Shown piece by piece: positions 14,011-15,329 of a stretch of 15,329 bases of DNA (position 1 is the stretch's first letter; the number at the start of each line of letters is the position of its first letter). The notes under the pieces are model-generated. The model ran no database searches. It had not been told where the DNA came from and saw nothing but the letters and a program-made list of their open reading frames with translations. A program made the position numbers and the translations under genes. The stretch comes from Gammaproteobacteria bacterium (lineage in GTDB: Bacteria; Pseudomonadota; Gammaproteobacteria; Pseudomonadales; UBA7434). The stretch lies in contig JAJRPK010000434.1 in NCBI GenBank assembly GCA_024280785.1, positions 1-15,329 of the forward strand, given 5' to 3'.

Positions 14011-14484
14011 ATGAGTCAGCATTCAGAGATTGAACAGCGCAATATAGACTCGGCTAACAGCTTATTTGACGGCAGTTGTGGCGATCCCGCCACTCTTTTC
14101 TCTGACGATGCCATATGGTGGAATGGCTTACCCCGGCTACCCGGGTTAGAGGGAAAAACTGAGCATAAAGGTATCGAGACAATAAAAAAGATTCTTTACG
14201 GTGCAGGAACCAACAAACCGGGATCGGGAACCGACTCCTACGATTTATCAACTAATCGATTTACCGACTTACTCATAATCGCTGACGGTGACTATGTCAT
14301 GCGACAGCACACACAACATAGCAAAACACTCTCGGGTAAAGATTATAAAAACGTTTATTGTTTTGTTTTTCGTTTCAATGGTGCGGGAAAAATTCAATAC
14401 TTAACCGAGCATTGGAACACTTGGTACGCTAACAAAATACTGCTTGATAATTGGGATCTTGAGGCCGCTCATCCCACAGACTAA
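14011..14484 (+). CDS. NTF2-like/SnoaL-type protein of unknown function
   Basis: The 157-residue product has the general layout of the NTF2-like (SnoaL) alpha/beta-barrel fold. An N-terminal helix (IEQRNIDSANSLF) and ATLFSDDAIWWNGLP are followed by a variable region, then strands around DGDYVMRQHTQH, YKNVYCFVFRFNGAGKI and the final QYLTEHWNTWYANKIL. Members include ketosteroid isomerase-like enzymes, cyclases and binding proteins, and the catalytic residues are not conserved across the family. No activity is therefore assigned. It has a good GGAG ribosome-binding site and lies between the nitroreductase gene and the acyl-CoA dehydrogenase gene (36 bp to the latter), so it probably acts in the same pathway. 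Confidence 0.8.
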   Translation: MSQHSEIEQRNIDSANSLFDGSCGDPATLFSDDAIWWNGLPRLPGLEGKTEHKGIETIKKILYGAGTNKPGSGTDSYDLSTNRFTDLLIIADGDYVMRQHTQHSKTLSGKDYKNVYCFVFRFNGAGKIQYLTEHWNTWYANKILLDNWDLEAAHPTD

Positions 14485-14520
14485 ATTGACCCTTTACCCA
14501 TAGCTTTTTCGGAGCACATT

Positions 14521-15329
14521 ATGTCCTGGGATTTTTCTACAGAACCTGATTTTCAACTAAAACTCGACTGGATTCGTTCATTTGTCGACGAAGAAATCAT
14601 AGCCATTGAGCTCATCCAAACCGGACTCAACCAACAACAATTAGATAGGCTCTGGGCGCCGCTAAAACAAAAAGTTAAGGATCAGAATCTGTGGGCGCCT
14701 CACCTGGGGCCTGAGCATGGAGGCCAAGGGATGGGAGCGCTGAAGCTTGGGCTTATCCATGAAATACTGGGACGAAGCGAACTAGCCCCGGAAATTTTTA
14801 ACTGCCAAGGCCCGGATTCCGGAAATGCTGAACTGCTTGCCACTGGCGCAACTGAGTCACAGCGCGAGCGCTGGCTATACCCATTAATGAGAGGTGACGT
14901 TCGCAGCACTTTTGCACTGACCGAACCCCATATTGCCAGCTCTGACCCAACGGCAATTACAACAAGCTGTGTACAAGACGGCAACGAATGGGTAATCAAT
15001 GGCCATAAATGGTTTGCCTCTAACGCATCTGTGTCAGATTTCACGTTATTGATGGCCGTTACCGATCCCGATGCCCCCCCGCACCAGCGAGCATCCATGT
15101 TAGTTGTGCCTCGCGGCACCCCCGGCATGCGCGTCGTTCGTGACGTCGGAACCATGAGCCACCCAAACCGGGTTGAAGACGGTTTTCTTTGCGATCGAAT
15201 TGGTGGCCATTCCGAAGTTGTCTTTGAGGATTGCCACATTCCGCTAGATCATATGATAGGTCAACCGGGAGAAGGTTTTGTGCTGGCACAAAAACGCTTG
15301 GGCGGAGGAAGAATTCACCACTGTATGCG
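14521..15329 (+). CDS. Acyl-CoA dehydrogenase, ACAD10/11-like, 3' end outside window
   Basis: From the ATG at 14521 (GGAG at 14511-14514) the frame stays open to the window edge: 269 codons plus two bases. The product is a flavoprotein acyl-CoA dehydrogenase, which would introduce an alpha-beta double bond into an acyl-CoA. Family marks are WAPHLGPEHGGQGMG (58-72), the FAD/substrate-binding TEPHIASSDPT (134-144; the family usually has TEPxVASSDA), INGHKWFASNA (159-169), a long middle-domain insert MSHPNRVEDG, then VFEDCHIP (234-241) and GEGFVLAQKRLGGGRIHHCM. The last block and the insert point to the ACAD10/ACAD11 group rather than classical short/medium-chain enzymes. The catalytic Glu and C-terminal domain lie beyond the window. 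Bacterial members are often next to an aminoglycoside-phosphotransferase-like kinase gene, which could follow. Confidence 0.93.
   Translation, partial: MSWDFSTEPDFQLKLDWIRSFVDEEIIAIELIQTGLNQQQLDRLWAPLKQKVKDQNLWAPHLGPEHGGQGMGALKLGLIHEILGRSELAPEIFNCQGPDSGNAELLATGATESQRERWLYPLMRGDVRSTFALTEPHIASSDPTAITTSCVQDGNEWVINGHKWFASNASVSDFTLLMAVTDPDAPPHQRASMLVVPRGTPGMRVVRDVGTMSHPNRVEDGFLCDRIGGHSEVVFEDCHIPLDHMIGQPGEGFVLAQKRLGGGRIHHCM

Noticed and set aside
14700..15239. Minus-strand frame of 179 codons.
   Set aside because: It lies antisense to a clear acyl-CoA dehydrogenase whose motifs are all on the plus strand; the minus product is rich in Ser/Pro/Arg as expected of a shadow frame.
1..15329. CRISPR arrays, tRNA or rRNA genes, insertion sequences.
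   Set aside because: No spaced identical repeats, cloverleaf sequences, rRNA sequence or transposase reading frames were seen; all tandem repeats are short and without spacers.

Overview
The window is a stretch of gammaproteobacterial chromosome. Its core is the conserved LPS-export and nitrogen-PTS neighbourhood, in the order yrbG, kdsD-kdsC-lptC-lptA-lptB, rpoN, hpf-ptsN-rapZ-ptsO, with murA-ibaG-mlaC on the opposite strand to its left. This order is shared by Escherichia and Pseudomonas. GC content in the mid-40s (judged by eye), the Pseudomonas-like PtsN motif and a fatty-acyl/nitroreductase cluster at the right end suggest a marine Pseudomonadales/Cellvibrionales-type bacterium. That placement is inference.

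Left part (1-2252, minus strand): mlaC (periplasmic phospholipid carrier), ibaG (BolA family) and murA (first committed step of peptidoglycan synthesis). murA is broken: it matches the family through residue 343, then sequence unlike MurA starts near base 83, and the last ~75 residues with several active-site residues are missing. mlaB, normally between mlaC and ibaG, is absent. So are mlaF, mlaE and mlaD, normally upstream of mlaC; a 547-bp gene-free spacer stands there instead.

Centre (2800-11985, plus strand): a Na+/Ca2+ exchanger-family protein; KdsD and KdsC, which make the KDO needed for LPS; LptC, LptA and LptB of the LPS transport bridge; sigma-54; and the Hpf/PtsN/RapZ/NPr set linking ribosome hibernation, the nitrogen phosphotransferase system and amino-sugar control. 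The genes are tightly packed with several overlaps. rpoN stands apart, with a short-period (15 bp) tandem repeat on each side and a well-spaced sigma-54-type -24/-12 promoter upstream of its own start.

Right part (12048-15329): an AraC-family regulator (minus) diverges from a nitroreductase, an NTF2-like protein and the 5' two-thirds of an ACAD10/11-type acyl-CoA dehydrogenase that runs off the window. Two inverted repeats lie in the divergent promoter region. This looks like a small accessory catabolic cluster of unknown substrate.

Most of the window is well-known housekeeping DNA. The points worth a second look are the murA breakpoint, the loss of the mla transporter genes around mlaC, the sigma-54 promoter before rpoN, repeated short-period duplications in spacers, a RapZ lacking the basic RNA-binding tail known from E. 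coli, and the AraC-linked cluster.
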